Shown here piece by piece: positions 8,184 to 15,540 of a stretch of DNA of 24,809 nt. Position numbers and translations under genes: made by a program. Source of the DNA: Rhodospirillales bacterium (GTDB taxonomy: Bacteria; Pseudomonadota; Alphaproteobacteria; Rhodospirillales; Defluviicoccaceae); the NCBI GenBank assembly GCA_026125865.1, contig JAHCKI010000004.1, positions 1 to 24,809 on the forward strand, given 5' to 3'. Each line of letters opens with the position of its first letter. The stretch's first letter is position 1. A model generated the notes under the pieces. It was not told where the DNA came from and made no database searches. It was given only the letters and a program-made list of their open reading frames with translations.

Positions 8184-8271
8184 CAGTCATACCCTGAACA
8201 CCGGAGACGGTCAGAGCTCGCTGCACCTCATCGAGTTTGAACGGCCTGACAATCGCGGTTACCAGCTTCAT
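7819..8271 (-). pseudogene. glnK: GlnK-type P-II nitrogen regulator, C-terminally truncated
   Basis: Starts MKLVTAIVRPFKLDEVQRAL, the GlnK-like P-II beginning. The T-loop keeps Y46 and the uridylylation tyrosine Y51 but reads YREAEY instead of the usual YRGAEY. The B-loop region AARTGSVGDGKV is present to residue 91. Homology then ends at about base 7999, losing the C-loop of a normally 112-residue protein; the frame continues through unrelated sequence antisense to the NlpC fragment. GlnK senses 2-oxoglutarate and ATP/ADP, and controls AmtB and, in Rhodospirillales, NifA activity and DraT/DraG. An amtB partner expected downstream is absent. Without the C-terminus, trimer and effector-site function is doubtful. 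Confidence 0.75.
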
Positions 8272-8326
8272 GGCCGAAGATCCCTACCTTACATACTTTG
8301 ATAACGTTATGGACCACCAGAAATCA

Positions 8327-8342
8327 GCGAATGCTCAGCCCC
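8327..8342 (-). promoter_or_regulatory. Possible sigma-54 promoter of the truncated P-II gene
   Basis: On the minus strand GGGCTGAGCATTCGCT has GG and GC separated by ten bases but only a partial match to TGGCAC-N5-TTGCW. It lies about 55 bases upstream of the P-II start, as expected for glnK promoters driven by NtrC. No convincing NtrC site was found, so this is a weak call. Confidence 0.3.
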
Positions 8343-8561
8343 TTCCTTTCGCGGCAGAAAAACGCCTCCGAACCTTGCTCTTCGTTCACGCTAGCGATCA
8401 CCGCCGACCTGGGAGTTCCGCACCACTTCCAGCCCATACATAACCCTTGGTGGAAGGATTGTTTGGCGGCAAGAGGGCAAGATGCCGACTGCAAGAAGAA
8501 TGCACGCGATGTCGACTGTATACCTTCACTCCGATACCCTCGGCTGTTTTCAATACAGATC

Positions 8562-9449
8562 TCAGGCTTCCGCCATCGTGGCATCGCGTTCTATCCAGTG
8601 CTCAAGAATCTCGACGTGTTCGCGTTCCTCTTTGGCGAATTCCTTGGCCATGCGTCGGATCTTGGGATCGGGCGAGGTTTCGGCGAGGTGATGATAAAAC
8701 TCGAAACCAAGGCGCTCCCCTTCCAGCGCGGCCTTCAGTGCTCCAAGCCGAGAGAGGCTGGGATCACCGGCCCACAAGGCCGTCTGCTCTGGTGTGACGA
8801 GGTCCGGCCAAATATGCTCTTCGGGCATAAAGGGTGTCACATCACTGTCGCCTGCACGGGTTTGCGCTTCTTCAAGATGAAGCCGTGAATACCCAGCGAG
8901 CTTGCCGAATAGATCCGCAACCTCCTGATTGCCGCAGCGTCCCATTTCAGCGGCTAACGCTTCGAAGTGCTTGGCTGCCTCATCCTCCACCTTGATAGCG
9001 AACGCAAGAAACTCCTCGACGGTACCGATTTCGATTCCGCCCGCAAAAATTCCCGCCGCAATGGACATCGCTGGCCGTTTCGCGGGTAGCGTCTGGTCAC
9101 CCTCGAAAGAGACAAAAATGTCTTCGTCGCGAACAAAGCACTGACAAGCCAAGCGGTACCGGGGCGGCATGCTGTTGACCTCGGCATCCTCGATCTCCTC
9201 CTTGGTGATCTTACTAAGCTGCCTAAGCGTTTCCTTTTCTTTCTCGGTGAGATTGACGCCATAGCGGATCGGCGAGTTGAGATGCTTCACCTCAACGAGA
9301 CACGAACCACACTCGCCGTCACAGCAATCGAACGGGATCGGGATTTTGTAAGCTTTGGCGACCGACAGAATGGTGCCACGGTGCCCGGCGATGGCATAGA
9401 CCGTGACATCGTTCGCCATGACAGGAGACGAAAAGGTAACGTTGGCCAT
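8562..9449 (-). CDS. [2Fe-2S] ferredoxin fused to a ferritin/rubrerythrin-like domain
   Basis: A 295-residue two-domain protein. Residues 4-115 form a plant-type [2Fe-2S] ferredoxin with C42-X4-C47-X2-C50 (CCDGECGSC) and the last ligand C102 or C104 in LACQC. Residues about 142-290 form a four-helix ferritin-like domain. E155/E157 are in helix 1, H191 in helix 2, E243/E245/E250 in helix 3, and the ExxH motif E275-x-x-H278 in helix 4. Helix 2 has SRLH instead of ExxH, so the di-iron site may be incomplete. The start follows AAGGAGGAGAACA, an excellent ribosome site. A strong sigma-54 promoter and a NifA site lie upstream. Inference: electron transfer to nitrogenase, or oxygen/peroxide protection of it. 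Confidence 0.85.
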   Translation of the reverse strand: MANVTFSSPVMANDVTVYAIAGHRGTILSVAKAYKIPIPFDCCDGECGSCLVEVKHLNSPIRYGVNLTEKEKETLRQLSKITKEEIEDAEVNSMPPRYRLACQCFVRDEDIFVSFEGDQTLPAKRPAMSIAAGIFAGGIEIGTVEEFLAFAIKVEDEAAKHFEALAAEMGRCGNQEVADLFGKLAGYSRLHLEEAQTRAGDSDVTPFMPEEHIWPDLVTPEQTALWAGDPSLSRLGALKAALEGERLGFEFYHHLAETSPDPKIRRMAKEFAKEEREHVEILEHWIERDATMAEA

Positions 9450-9531
9450 TGTTCTCCTCCTTCTCTCGTGAACGATCTTCGCCGCCAACGAACCGACCGT
9501 TCGTGTACGTATCGTCCGACGCGCCGATCGG

Positions 9532-9547
9532 AGCAAAAACCACGCCA
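9532..9547 (-). promoter_or_regulatory. Sigma-54 promoter of the ferredoxin/ferritin-like gene
   Basis: The minus strand reads TGGCGTGGTTTTTGCT, against the consensus TGGCAC-N5-TTGCW; the GG and GC pairs are at exact spacing. Expected transcription start is near 9521, giving a leader of about 70 bases. The NifA site is 85 bases upstream. Confidence 0.82.
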
Positions 9548-9632
9548 CATCGACAACACTCTGATTTATATAAATTTTATTGATTGCTCGCTTGACCGGC
9601 TTGATGCGACGCGGACAGCAATGTCGCGCTTT

Positions 9633-9648
9633 TGTCGTATGAATGACA
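9633..9648. promoter_or_regulatory. NifA upstream activator site shared by two divergent promoters
   Basis: TGTCGTATGAATGACA is an exact TGT-N10-ACA palindrome, the NifA binding consensus. It is 85 bases from the leftward sigma-54 promoter, an ideal distance, and 190 bases from the nifA promoter, which is longer but still workable with DNA looping. Confidence 0.75.
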
Positions 9649-9838
9649 TCGACCGACAACTCCAGAGATCCCGTACTCCCAGACCTCGACGACATTGCTC
9701 CGCTGAAAAACGTCTTCGGCCCGAAAATGAGGCAGCCATCCCAGCAATGCCCAAATATTGAGCGTTCTGAGGCCACGCAAACTTGGTAAATTCTCTCTAA
9801 TGCTTTGAAAATACGCAGAAGATTTTTAGTGGAACGAT

Positions 9839-9854
9839 GGCACGAAGATTGCTT
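9839..9854 (+). promoter_or_regulatory. Sigma-54 promoter upstream of nifA
   Basis: TGGCACGAAGATTGCT matches TGGCAC-N5-TTGCW at every defined position. Transcription would start near 9866, before the 23-codon reading frame at 9935 and nifA at 10003. It indicates that nifA is driven by NifA itself or by another sigma-54 activator such as NtrC. Confidence 0.85.
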
Positions 9855-9934
9855 GTTAACGGTAGAATAGGAGAACGGTTGGGAAGGATCGCTCAAGGGG
9901 TACTCGCGGCTTCAACAGAAAGCGGGCCCTGAAC

Positions 9935-10006
9935 ATGTCACTGAACCCGAACTCGACTTGCAGCAAATTGGGTGTTGGAACACTCTTCGGAGGATCTTCG
10001 TCGTGA
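9935..10006 (+). CDS. 23-codon reading frame coupled to nifA (putative leader peptide)
   Basis: The frame runs ATG to TGA and encodes MSLNPNSTCSK followed by LGVGTLFGGSSS. Its TGA at 10004-10006 overlaps the proposed nifA GTG at 10003-10005 as GTGA, the same kind of overlap that couples genes elsewhere in this cluster. It lies wholly downstream of the sigma-54 promoter at 9839, so it would be on the nifA messenger. No strong ribosome site precedes its ATG, and no family is recognised. It could serve translational coupling or be chance; only conservation in relatives would decide. Confidence 0.4.
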   Translation: MSLNPNSTCSKLGVGTLFGGSSS

Positions 10007-11634
10007 ACGCCATGATGGAGCAGAGGGCGTTGTTGTCTCTCGTCAGCATGTACGAGATCAGCAAGATCCTGACGTCTTCGAATGACCTTCAGGCGCGGCT
10101 TCGCGCCGTGCTCAATCTGTTGGCATCCTACATGGAGATGCGCCGCGGTATTGTCGCCATCACCGACGGCGACGGCTTGCTACGAGTGGTGGCAGCGGCG
10201 GGACTTTCCTCATCGGCCGTCAATGACGGCGCCGCCGACATGCCAGCGGAAATCGCCGCCCGTATTGTTTCGGGACAGGCGCCGTTCGTAACCGAAAACG
10301 TCGCCGATGATCCGCTGCTCGCCAAGTATGTACGGGTTCCGAGCGTCCTGGACGACGAGACGGTGTCGTTCATTGCCGTGCCGATAAAGACCTCCAGCAA
10401 GCCCTTCGGGTGCTTGGCCATCGCGCGCGTATGGAGGCGAAAGAACCAGGTCAGCATCGGCGAAGATATTCGCTTCCTCGCCATGGTGGCGAATCTCGTC
10501 GCCCAGACGGTTCGTCTGCATGAACGCCAGTTGGCCTCTGTGTCGGGCGAACATTTGATGGTGGCCGATGGGGAACAGGCTGCACCAGACGTGAAACGGG
10601 AGTCGACGTACCGAATCGACAACGTGATCGGCGCCAGCCGTCCGATGCAGCAGGTGTTTGCCCAGGTTCACCTTGTGGCGCCGACGAAATCAACGGTCGT
10701 ACTCAGAGGTGAAAGCGGCACCGGCAAAGAGGTAATTGCTCGTGCGGTTCATACTCTGAGTGCGCGCAGCAGTGGTCCATTTATCAAGGTCAACTGCGCC
10801 GCTCTGCCCGACACGTTGCTGGAATCCGAGCTGTTCGGTCACGAGAAGGGATCCTTTACCGGGGCCATCCACCAGCGAAAAGGGCGCTTCGAACTGGCGC
10901 ACGGTGGAACTTTGTTCCTAGATGAGATCGGCGATATCTCCACGGCGTTTCAGGCGAAGCTCCTGCGCGTACTACAGGAGCGCGAATTCGAGCGCATCGG
11001 GGGAACGTCGACCATCCGCGTCGATGTGCGAATTGTGTGTGCGACGAACCGCAACCTTGAAGAAGCGGTCGCCAAGGGAGACTTCCGCGCCGATCTCTAC
11101 TATCGAATCAATGTTGTCCCGGTTTTCATCCCGGCGCTGCGCGAACGTCGTCAGGATATTCCGTCGCTTGCCGAGCATTTCCTTCACGCCTTCAACAAGG
11201 AGAACGACCGAGATCTTAACTTTTCAGAGCAGGCGATGCGGGTGATCACGTCATGCAACTATCCAGGTAATGTCCGGGAACTGGAGAACTGTGTCTATCG
11301 CGTCGCGACCATGACCCGAGGCGACGTCATCAACGATGTCAACCTACCCTGCCAGAGCGGTTTCTGCCACTGCGCGAGTATGGTCTCCAAGTCGCCATTT
11401 CGTGCCGCCAACGAAGCCGACTTGGTGATACCGCCTACTTCCGATTCCGGTCCCGACTGGATGAAGGTCGATAGGGTGGACGATCTGGTTGCACTTCCGC
11501 AGCGGGAACGCTTGGTCCGCGTCATGGAGCGTTCAGGTTGGGTGCAGGCGAAGGCCGCCCGCATGCTCGGGATGACGCCGCGACAGATTGGTTACGCATT
11601 ACGCAAGCACAAGATCGAGATCAAACGCATATAG
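10003..11634 (+). CDS. nifA: NifA, sigma-54-dependent activator of nitrogen fixation
   Basis: A 543-residue enhancer-binding protein. An N-terminal GAF domain occupies about 20-175. The central AAA+ domain has Walker A GESGTGK (236-242), the sigma-54 contact loop GSFTGA (283-288) and Walker B GGTLFLDEIG (301-310). A C-terminal Fis-type helix-turn-helix lies at about 500-540 (AKAARMLGMTPRQIGYAL). C418, C430, C450 and C455 give C-X11-C-X19-C-X4-C, the motif of oxygen-sensitive alphaproteobacterial NifA, where an Fe-S cluster is thought to sense oxygen. GTG 10003 follows GGAGG by nine bases; ATG 10012 and 10015 are alternatives. It is expected to bind the TGT-N10-ACA sites in this window. Confidence 0.97.
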   Translation: MNAMMEQRALLSLVSMYEISKILTSSNDLQARLRAVLNLLASYMEMRRGIVAITDGDGLLRVVAAAGLSSSAVNDGAADMPAEIAARIVSGQAPFVTENVADDPLLAKYVRVPSVLDDETVSFIAVPIKTSSKPFGCLAIARVWRRKNQVSIGEDIRFLAMVANLVAQTVRLHERQLASVSGEHLMVADGEQAAPDVKRESTYRIDNVIGASRPMQQVFAQVHLVAPTKSTVVLRGESGTGKEVIARAVHTLSARSSGPFIKVNCAALPDTLLESELFGHEKGSFTGAIHQRKGRFELAHGGTLFLDEIGDISTAFQAKLLRVLQEREFERIGGTSTIRVDVRIVCATNRNLEEAVAKGDFRADLYYRINVVPVFIPALRERRQDIPSLAEHFLHAFNKENDRDLNFSEQAMRVITSCNYPGNVRELENCVYRVATMTRGDVINDVNLPCQSGFCHCASMVSKSPFRAANEADLVIPPTSDSGPDWMKVDRVDDLVALPQRERLVRVMERSGWVQAKAARMLGMTPRQIGYALRKHKIEIKRI

Positions 11635-11645
11635 CCGTTCCATCT

Positions 11646-11661
11646 TGTCGATTGTCCGACA
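11646..11661. promoter_or_regulatory. NifA site 1 upstream of nifB
   Basis: TGTCGATTGTCCGACA is an exact TGT-N10-ACA palindrome 74 bases before the nifB sigma-54 promoter. Confidence 0.8.
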
Positions 11662-11664
11662 GTC

Positions 11665-11680
11665 TGTCGCACTGCGGACA
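11665..11680. promoter_or_regulatory. NifA site 2 upstream of nifB
   Basis: TGTCGCACTGCGGACA is a second exact TGT-N10-ACA palindrome. Its centre is 19 bases from that of site 1, so the two lie close to two helical turns apart. Confidence 0.8.
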
Positions 11681-11716
11681 TTCGAACTTCTCCTGTCGCA
11701 CAAGGAAATCACGTAA

Positions 11717-11729
11717 TATCAAATAATTA
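11717..11729 (+). promoter_or_regulatory. IHF site between the NifA sites and the nifB promoter
   Basis: TATCAAATAATTA fits the IHF consensus WATCAA-N4-TTR exactly. It sits in an AT-rich patch between activator sites and promoter, where IHF bends DNA in known nif promoters. Confidence 0.65.
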
Positions 11730-11735
11730 AGTGGT

Positions 11736-11751
11736 TGGCATGCGGATTGCG
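11736..11751 (+). promoter_or_regulatory. Sigma-54 promoter of the nifB-fdxN-nifZT-modABC run
   Basis: TGGCATGCGGATTGCG matches the sigma-54 core closely, with TGGCA and TTGC at correct spacing. The start point should be near 11763, leaving a leader of about 38 bases before the nifB ATG at 11801. Confidence 0.85.
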
Positions 11752-11800
11752 CCTGCTTGGTTGGTCGTGGTTGCACGAACCATCGGGGAAGGCAAGGCCG

Positions 11801-13282
11801 ATGCAGAAGATCATACCTCTTGATGCCGTTTCGTTGTCCCGGTTCCCGTCGCGAAATGGTGTTCGGTCCGGAGCCGGCGGCTGTGTTGCTGGCTCGTGCG
11901 AGTCCAGAGACGGTGCTTCCGAGTTGACCCCCGATGTCTGGAACAAGGTCAAGGATCACCCTTGCTACAATCGGGAGGCCCATCATTTCTTTGCACGCAT
12001 GCATGTGGCCGTCGCTCCCGCCTGCAACATTCAGTGCAACTACTGCAATCGCAAATACGATTGCGCCAACGAAAGCCGCCCGGGGGTGGTCAGCGAGCAG
12101 CTAACGCCCGAGCTGGCGGCTCGCAAAGTCCTGTGGGTCGCATCGCAGATGCCGCAGCTTTCGGTGGTCGGCATCGCGGGACCGGGCGATGCGCTCGCGG
12201 ATCCGCGCAAGACGCTTGAAACGTGCGAACGCATCTCCGACGCGCTCCCAGACATCAAGCTGTGCCTATCGACAAACGGTCTCATGCTGCCCGAATGGGT
12301 CGACGCCATAAAGACGCACGCCATCGACCACGTCACCATCACCATCAATGCGATCGACCCGGACATCGCCGAGCACATCTATGCCTGGGTTGCCTATGAC
12401 AAGCGACGGCTGACGGGTCGGAGTGCGGCCCGACTGCTGATCGAACGGCAGTTGCTCGGCCTGGAAATGCTGGTTGCCGCCGGTACTCTCGTAAAGGTCA
12501 ACTCGGTGATGATCCCGGGCATCAACGATACTCATCTCAAGGAACTCAACACCGAGCTCAAGGTTCGCGGCGTCTTCCTCCACAATATCATGCCGTTGAT
12601 ATCGGACCCGGCGCACGGCACGCATTTTGGCTTGATCGGCCAGCGTGGGCCGACGGCGGCGGAGCTTAAATCCGTACAAAACGACCTCGCCGATGGCGCC
12701 AATCTGATGAAACATTGCCGTCAGTGCCGGGCTGATGCGATCGGTCTCCTCGGTGATGATCAGGGACGGTCTTTCGGCATCGATCGCTTGCCGGAGACTG
12801 CTGTGGTCGACCACGAAAGCCGCCGCAACTACCGCGCGGTCATCGATCGCGAACGCAAACACCGCAAGAACGCGACGGCAATTGCAGCGGCCGATCTCCG
12901 AGACATGTCGACCGGGGACCAGTGTCTGTTCGCTGTCTGCACCAAGGGCGGGGGCCGTATCAATCAGCACTTTGGCCATGCCCGCGAGTTCCAGATCTAC
13001 GAGGCTGACCGGCTGGGCGTTCGGTTGGCGGGTCACCGAAGGGCGGCTCAGTATTGCCAGGGGGGATTCGGTGAAGACGATGCGCTTGAATCGACCATCG
13101 CGTTGCTCGATGGCGTTTACGCCATTCTTTGCGCCCGTGTCGGAGACCGACCGCGCACGCTTCTGTCGGCGTCGGGTATCCGAGTTATCGATGACTATGC
13201 CCACGAATACATCGAGACAGCAGTAGCCAAGGTCTTCGTTGAGCATTTCGGTGTTGTCCAACGGACCGCAAACACGGCGTGA
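11801..13282 (+). CDS. nifB: NifB, FeMo-cofactor biosynthesis radical SAM enzyme
   Basis: A 493-residue NifB that makes NifB-co, the [8Fe-9S-C] core of FeMo-co, by SAM-dependent carbide insertion. The radical SAM motif C75-X3-C79-X2-C82 (ACNIQCNYC) is present, and C88 lies in the conserved YDCANE. A NifX-like domain that can hold the cofactor precursor spans about 372-493 (VCTKGGGRINQHFGHA). ATG 11801 follows GGGGAAGG and lies below the sigma-54 promoter, which rules out the upstream in-frame start. It heads a run of seven genes on the same strand. fdxN begins 78 bases after its stop, and no terminator is obvious between them. Confidence 0.97.
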   Translation: MQKIIPLDAVSLSRFPSRNGVRSGAGGCVAGSCESRDGASELTPDVWNKVKDHPCYNREAHHFFARMHVAVAPACNIQCNYCNRKYDCANESRPGVVSEQLTPELAARKVLWVASQMPQLSVVGIAGPGDALADPRKTLETCERISDALPDIKLCLSTNGLMLPEWVDAIKTHAIDHVTITINAIDPDIAEHIYAWVAYDKRRLTGRSAARLLIERQLLGLEMLVAAGTLVKVNSVMIPGINDTHLKELNTELKVRGVFLHNIMPLISDPAHGTHFGLIGQRGPTAAELKSVQNDLADGANLMKHCRQCRADAIGLLGDDQGRSFGIDRLPETAVVDHESRRNYRAVIDRERKHRKNATAIAAADLRDMSTGDQCLFAVCTKGGGRINQHFGHAREFQIYEADRLGVRLAGHRRAAQYCQGGFGEDDALESTIALLDGVYAILCARVGDRPRTLLSASGIRVIDDYAHEYIETAVAKVFVEHFGVVQRTANTA

Positions 13283-13360
13283 GATCACTGACGCATGTGG
13301 TCAGCATGGTCGTGACCAAGAGCCGGGGGCCAACACCTCGGCGAGCGAAGGAGACAGGAA

Positions 13361-13552
13361 ATGGCTTTAAAGATCATCACCTCCGACTGCACAGTGTGTG
13401 GAACGTGTGAATTCGATTGCCCCAATTCCGCGATCCGGATGAAGAGCGAAACCTATGTAATCGACCCGGCCAAATGCACGGAGTGTGTGGGCTTCTTTGA
13501 CTCGCCCAACTGCGTCGCCGGTTGTCCCGCCGATTGCATTGTACCGGCATGA
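13361..13552 (+). CDS. fdxN: FdxN-type 2[4Fe-4S] ferredoxin
   Basis: A 63-residue bacterial ferredoxin with two cluster motifs: C-X2-C-X2-C-X3-C-P in CTVCGTCEFDCP, and C-X2-C-X8-C-X3-C-P in the second half (CTECVGF then NCVAGCP). The eight-residue insertion is typical of nif-linked FdxN proteins. A strong ribosome site, GAAGGAGA, precedes the ATG. Its stop overlaps the nifZ start (ATGA). In relatives FdxN donates low-potential electrons to nitrogenase or to the NifB reaction; position directly after nifB supports the second role without proving it. Confidence 0.93.
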   Translation: MALKIITSDCTVCGTCEFDCPNSAIRMKSETYVIDPAKCTECVGFFDSPNCVAGCPADCIVPA

Positions 13553-13845
13553 GCGACGTGACCGACAGCGCCAATTGGCCCCTGGCTGGCAAGCGCCTGC
13601 CAGAAGTCTACGGACCACCGCAATTCGCGACGGGACAACGGGTGCGAGCGCTCGTCCCCATCCGAAACGACGGTACGCTGCCAGGCGCGGACCGGGGGGA
13701 ATTCGTCGTGGAAGCAGGCGACGTGGGATACGTCGCCGGCATCGGCGATTTTCTGCAGCGCTACTACGTCTACACCATAGACTTCGTTTCTCGTGGTCGT
13801 CTGGTTGGCATGCGTGGGAACGAAATCGAACGCATGGAGGATTGA
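13549..13845 (+). CDS. nifZ: NifZ, nitrogenase P-cluster maturation factor
   Basis: A 98-residue protein of the NifZ family. The conserved segments are GQRVRALVPIRNDGTLPGA, GDVGYVAGIGDFLQRYYVY and the ending RLVGMRGNEIERME. NifZ assists formation of the second P-cluster of the MoFe protein together with NifH. ATG 13549 overlaps the fdxN stop, and nifT starts on the base after its TGA, so the genes are translationally linked. Its N-terminal 30 residues are less conserved, which is normal for the family. Confidence 0.92.
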   Translation: MSDVTDSANWPLAGKRLPEVYGPPQFATGQRVRALVPIRNDGTLPGADRGEFVVEAGDVGYVAGIGDFLQRYYVYTIDFVSRGRLVGMRGNEIERMED

Positions 13846-14061
13846 ATGAAGGTGACGATTGGTCGGCGCGGTGACGCTCTTTCTGCGTATGTAGCCAAAA
13901 AGGATCTGGAGGAAATCATCATCGACATGGAACGGCCGGAGATTTGGGGAGGTTGGGTGGACCTGGCCAACGGTTGGCGGTTGGGCCTGCCCGAAATGGC
14001 GGCGGAGACACGCCTTCCGATTACCGTCGAAGCGCGAAGGATCAGCGGCGACACACCATGA
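13846..14061 (+). CDS. nifT: NifT/FixU family protein
   Basis: A 71-residue NifT/FixU protein: MKVTIGRRGDALSAYVAKKD, then the EIWGGWVDLANGWRLGLP core and a short basic tail. The biochemical function is not established; it usually travels with nifZ or nifB. GGAGG at the nifZ end acts as the ribosome site. The stop at 14059-14061 overlaps the modA ATG at 14058, tying a nif gene directly to a transport gene. Confidence 0.93.
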   Translation: MKVTIGRRGDALSAYVAKKDLEEIIIDMERPEIWGGWVDLANGWRLGLPEMAAETRLPITVEARRISGDTP

Positions 14062-14870
14062 CACCATGGCGGCACCGAATTGCCTGCACCGCAATCGCGA
14101 TTTTCGTATTTGCCTTCATTGCGGGTGCTTCATCAAACGCGAAGGCTAGCGAGGCGGTTCTCGTCTACGCTGCGGCGAGCATGACCAATGCCGTCGAGGC
14201 AATCGTCAACGTTTGCGGTAGCGGACAGACCGAACCGATAAAGGCGTCTTTCGCCGCAAGTTCGGTCCTCGCAAAACAGATCGATAACGGCGCAGCCGCG
14301 GCAGTTTATTTGTCGGCCAATGTGGCATGGATGGATTATCTGGAGAAGCGCAATCGTCTGGTGGCGAACACGCGCCACCGTCTTTCCGGCAACAGTCTCG
14401 TCGTCATTGCCCCGGTGATATCGGCATTGCCGGAGGGGGCGGAACTCGCCGAAGTGTTCGCCGCGATGCCCGGCGACGGCCGAGTGGCGATGGGGGACCC
14501 TGAGCACGTACCGGCCGGTTACTATGCGAAGGCTGCCCTGAACCATGTCAGGCTCTGGGATAGGATTCGCGGCAAGGCAGCCAACACCGCGAACGTACGC
14601 GCGGCGTTGGCGCTCGTCGAGGCGGCAGCGGTGCCCTTGGGGATTGTGTACCGGACCGATGCCTTGGTCAGCCGCAAGGTGCGGGTGGTCGCCGAGTTCC
14701 CGCAGAATAGTCATCCGCCAATCACCTACGAAGCCGCGCTTGTTCGGGGGCACGATACAGCGGCGGCACGGCGCGTTTTCGAATGCATGCTTGGTCGCGA
14801 TGCCGCCAACATCCTTGCGCGACACGGATTCTTCCCGTCGCGGGACGAGCGCTATGCTGACGGCCGCTGA
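14058..14870 (+). CDS. modA: ModA, periplasmic molybdate-binding protein
   Basis: 270 residues. An N-terminal signal peptide with a hydrophobic core around IFVFAFIAGASSNAKA would be cleaved near residue 30-32. The mature part shows the ModA pattern: VYAAASMTNAV, SFAASSVLAKQI, GNSLVVIAP, GDPEHVPAGYYAKAAL and PLGIVYRTDALV, which include the serine and backbone positions that hold the oxyanion. It would capture molybdate (or tungstate) for ModBC. The ATG overlaps the nifT stop as ATGA, so it is probably expressed from the nifB promoter under NifA, rather than from a ModE-controlled operon; no other promoter was seen. It overlaps modB by 17 bases. Confidence 0.93.
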   Translation: MTPWRHRIACTAIAIFVFAFIAGASSNAKASEAVLVYAAASMTNAVEAIVNVCGSGQTEPIKASFAASSVLAKQIDNGAAAAVYLSANVAWMDYLEKRNRLVANTRHRLSGNSLVVIAPVISALPEGAELAEVFAAMPGDGRVAMGDPEHVPAGYYAKAALNHVRLWDRIRGKAANTANVRAALALVEAAAVPLGIVYRTDALVSRKVRVVAEFPQNSHPPITYEAALVRGHDTAAARRVFECMLGRDAANILARHGFFPSRDERYADGR

Positions 14871-15540
14871 AACCGATGCATTGATGCTCAGCCTTCGCGT
14901 CGGCATCTGGTGCGTTGTCGGGACCTTGCCTCCCGGCATTGCCATGGCATGGCTGCTGGCGCGCCGCGAGTTCTACGGAAAGAACCTGTTGAACGGTGTC
15001 CTGCACCTTCCTCTCGTGCTGCCGCCGGTGGCCATTGGCTATCTCATGCTTATGGCCCTGGGGCGGAATGGTCCTCTGGGCGCATGGCTGAGCGATACAC
15101 TGGGCATCAGCGTTGCATTCACCTGGCAGGGCGCGGTCGTTGCGTCGGCCGTGATGGCTTTCCCGTTGATGGTACGGTCGGTACGACTATCGCTTGAATG
15201 CGTCGATCGCCGACTAGAGGCCGCCGCGCGCACGCTCGGCAGAGGTTCCTTTCGAATCTTCATGACCATAACGCTGCCGCTCATCGTGCCCGGCATCCTC
15301 ACCGGCGCCATCCTCGCTTTCGCGCGGAGCCTTGGAGAGTTTGGCGCCACCATTACTTTCGTTTCGAACATCGAGGGCGAGACCCGGACATTGCCCTTGG
15401 CCCTGTACACGATGGCACAGACTCCTGACGGCGAGAGTGGCTCGATGCGCCTCGCTGCGATTTCCGTGGCTCTTGCGATGGCTGCGCTCTTTGCCTCCGA
15501 GATTACGGCCCGCAAGCTGCAGCATCGCTTGGGAGGTTAA
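14854..15540 (+). CDS. modB: ModB, molybdate ABC transporter permease
   Basis: A 228-residue inner-membrane permease with about five hydrophobic segments. The cytoplasmic EAA loop that contacts ModC is EAAARTLGRGSFRIFMTITLP, and the ModB/CysT-type segment ARSLGEFGATITF follows. Length and composition agree with typical ModB. ATG 14854 lies inside the end of modA (17-base overlap), and the stop TAA shares its last A with the modC ATG (TAATG). It works with ModA and ModC to import molybdate for FeMo-co. Confidence 0.94.
   Translation: MLTAAETDALMLSLRVGIWCVVGTLPPGIAMAWLLARREFYGKNLLNGVLHLPLVLPPVAIGYLMLMALGRNGPLGAWLSDTLGISVAFTWQGAVVASAVMAFPLMVRSVRLSLECVDRRLEAAARTLGRGSFRIFMTITLPLIVPGILTGAILAFARSLGEFGATITFVSNIEGETRTLPLALYTMAQTPDGESGSMRLAAISVALAMAALFASEITARKLQHRLGG

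Larger units (their letters stand above)
9450..9934. promoter_or_regulatory. Divergent control region between the ferredoxin/ferritin-like gene and nifA
   Basis: This 485-base spacer holds a leftward sigma-54 promoter (9532-9547), one NifA site (9633-9648) and a rightward sigma-54 promoter (9839-9854). An AT-rich tract at 9563-9585 lies between the NifA site and the leftward promoter, where IHF usually bends DNA. On the minus strand AATCAATAAAATTTA at 9571-9585 resembles the IHF consensus but has an imperfect spacer. No gene is supported inside it. Confidence 0.7.

Noticed and set aside
8298..8888. Plus-strand frames across 8298-8888
   Set aside because: Mostly antisense to the ferredoxin/ferritin-like gene, with no family match or ribosome site.
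9958..10002. TTG at 9958 as the nifA start
   Set aside because: It lacks a ribosome site and adds residues not seen before the GAF domain; GTG 10003 has GGAGG at nine bases and a coupled overlap.
13298..13318. Hairpin TGGTCA/TGACCA between nifB and fdxN as a terminator
   Set aside because: The stem is only six base pairs with a nine-base loop and no T-run.
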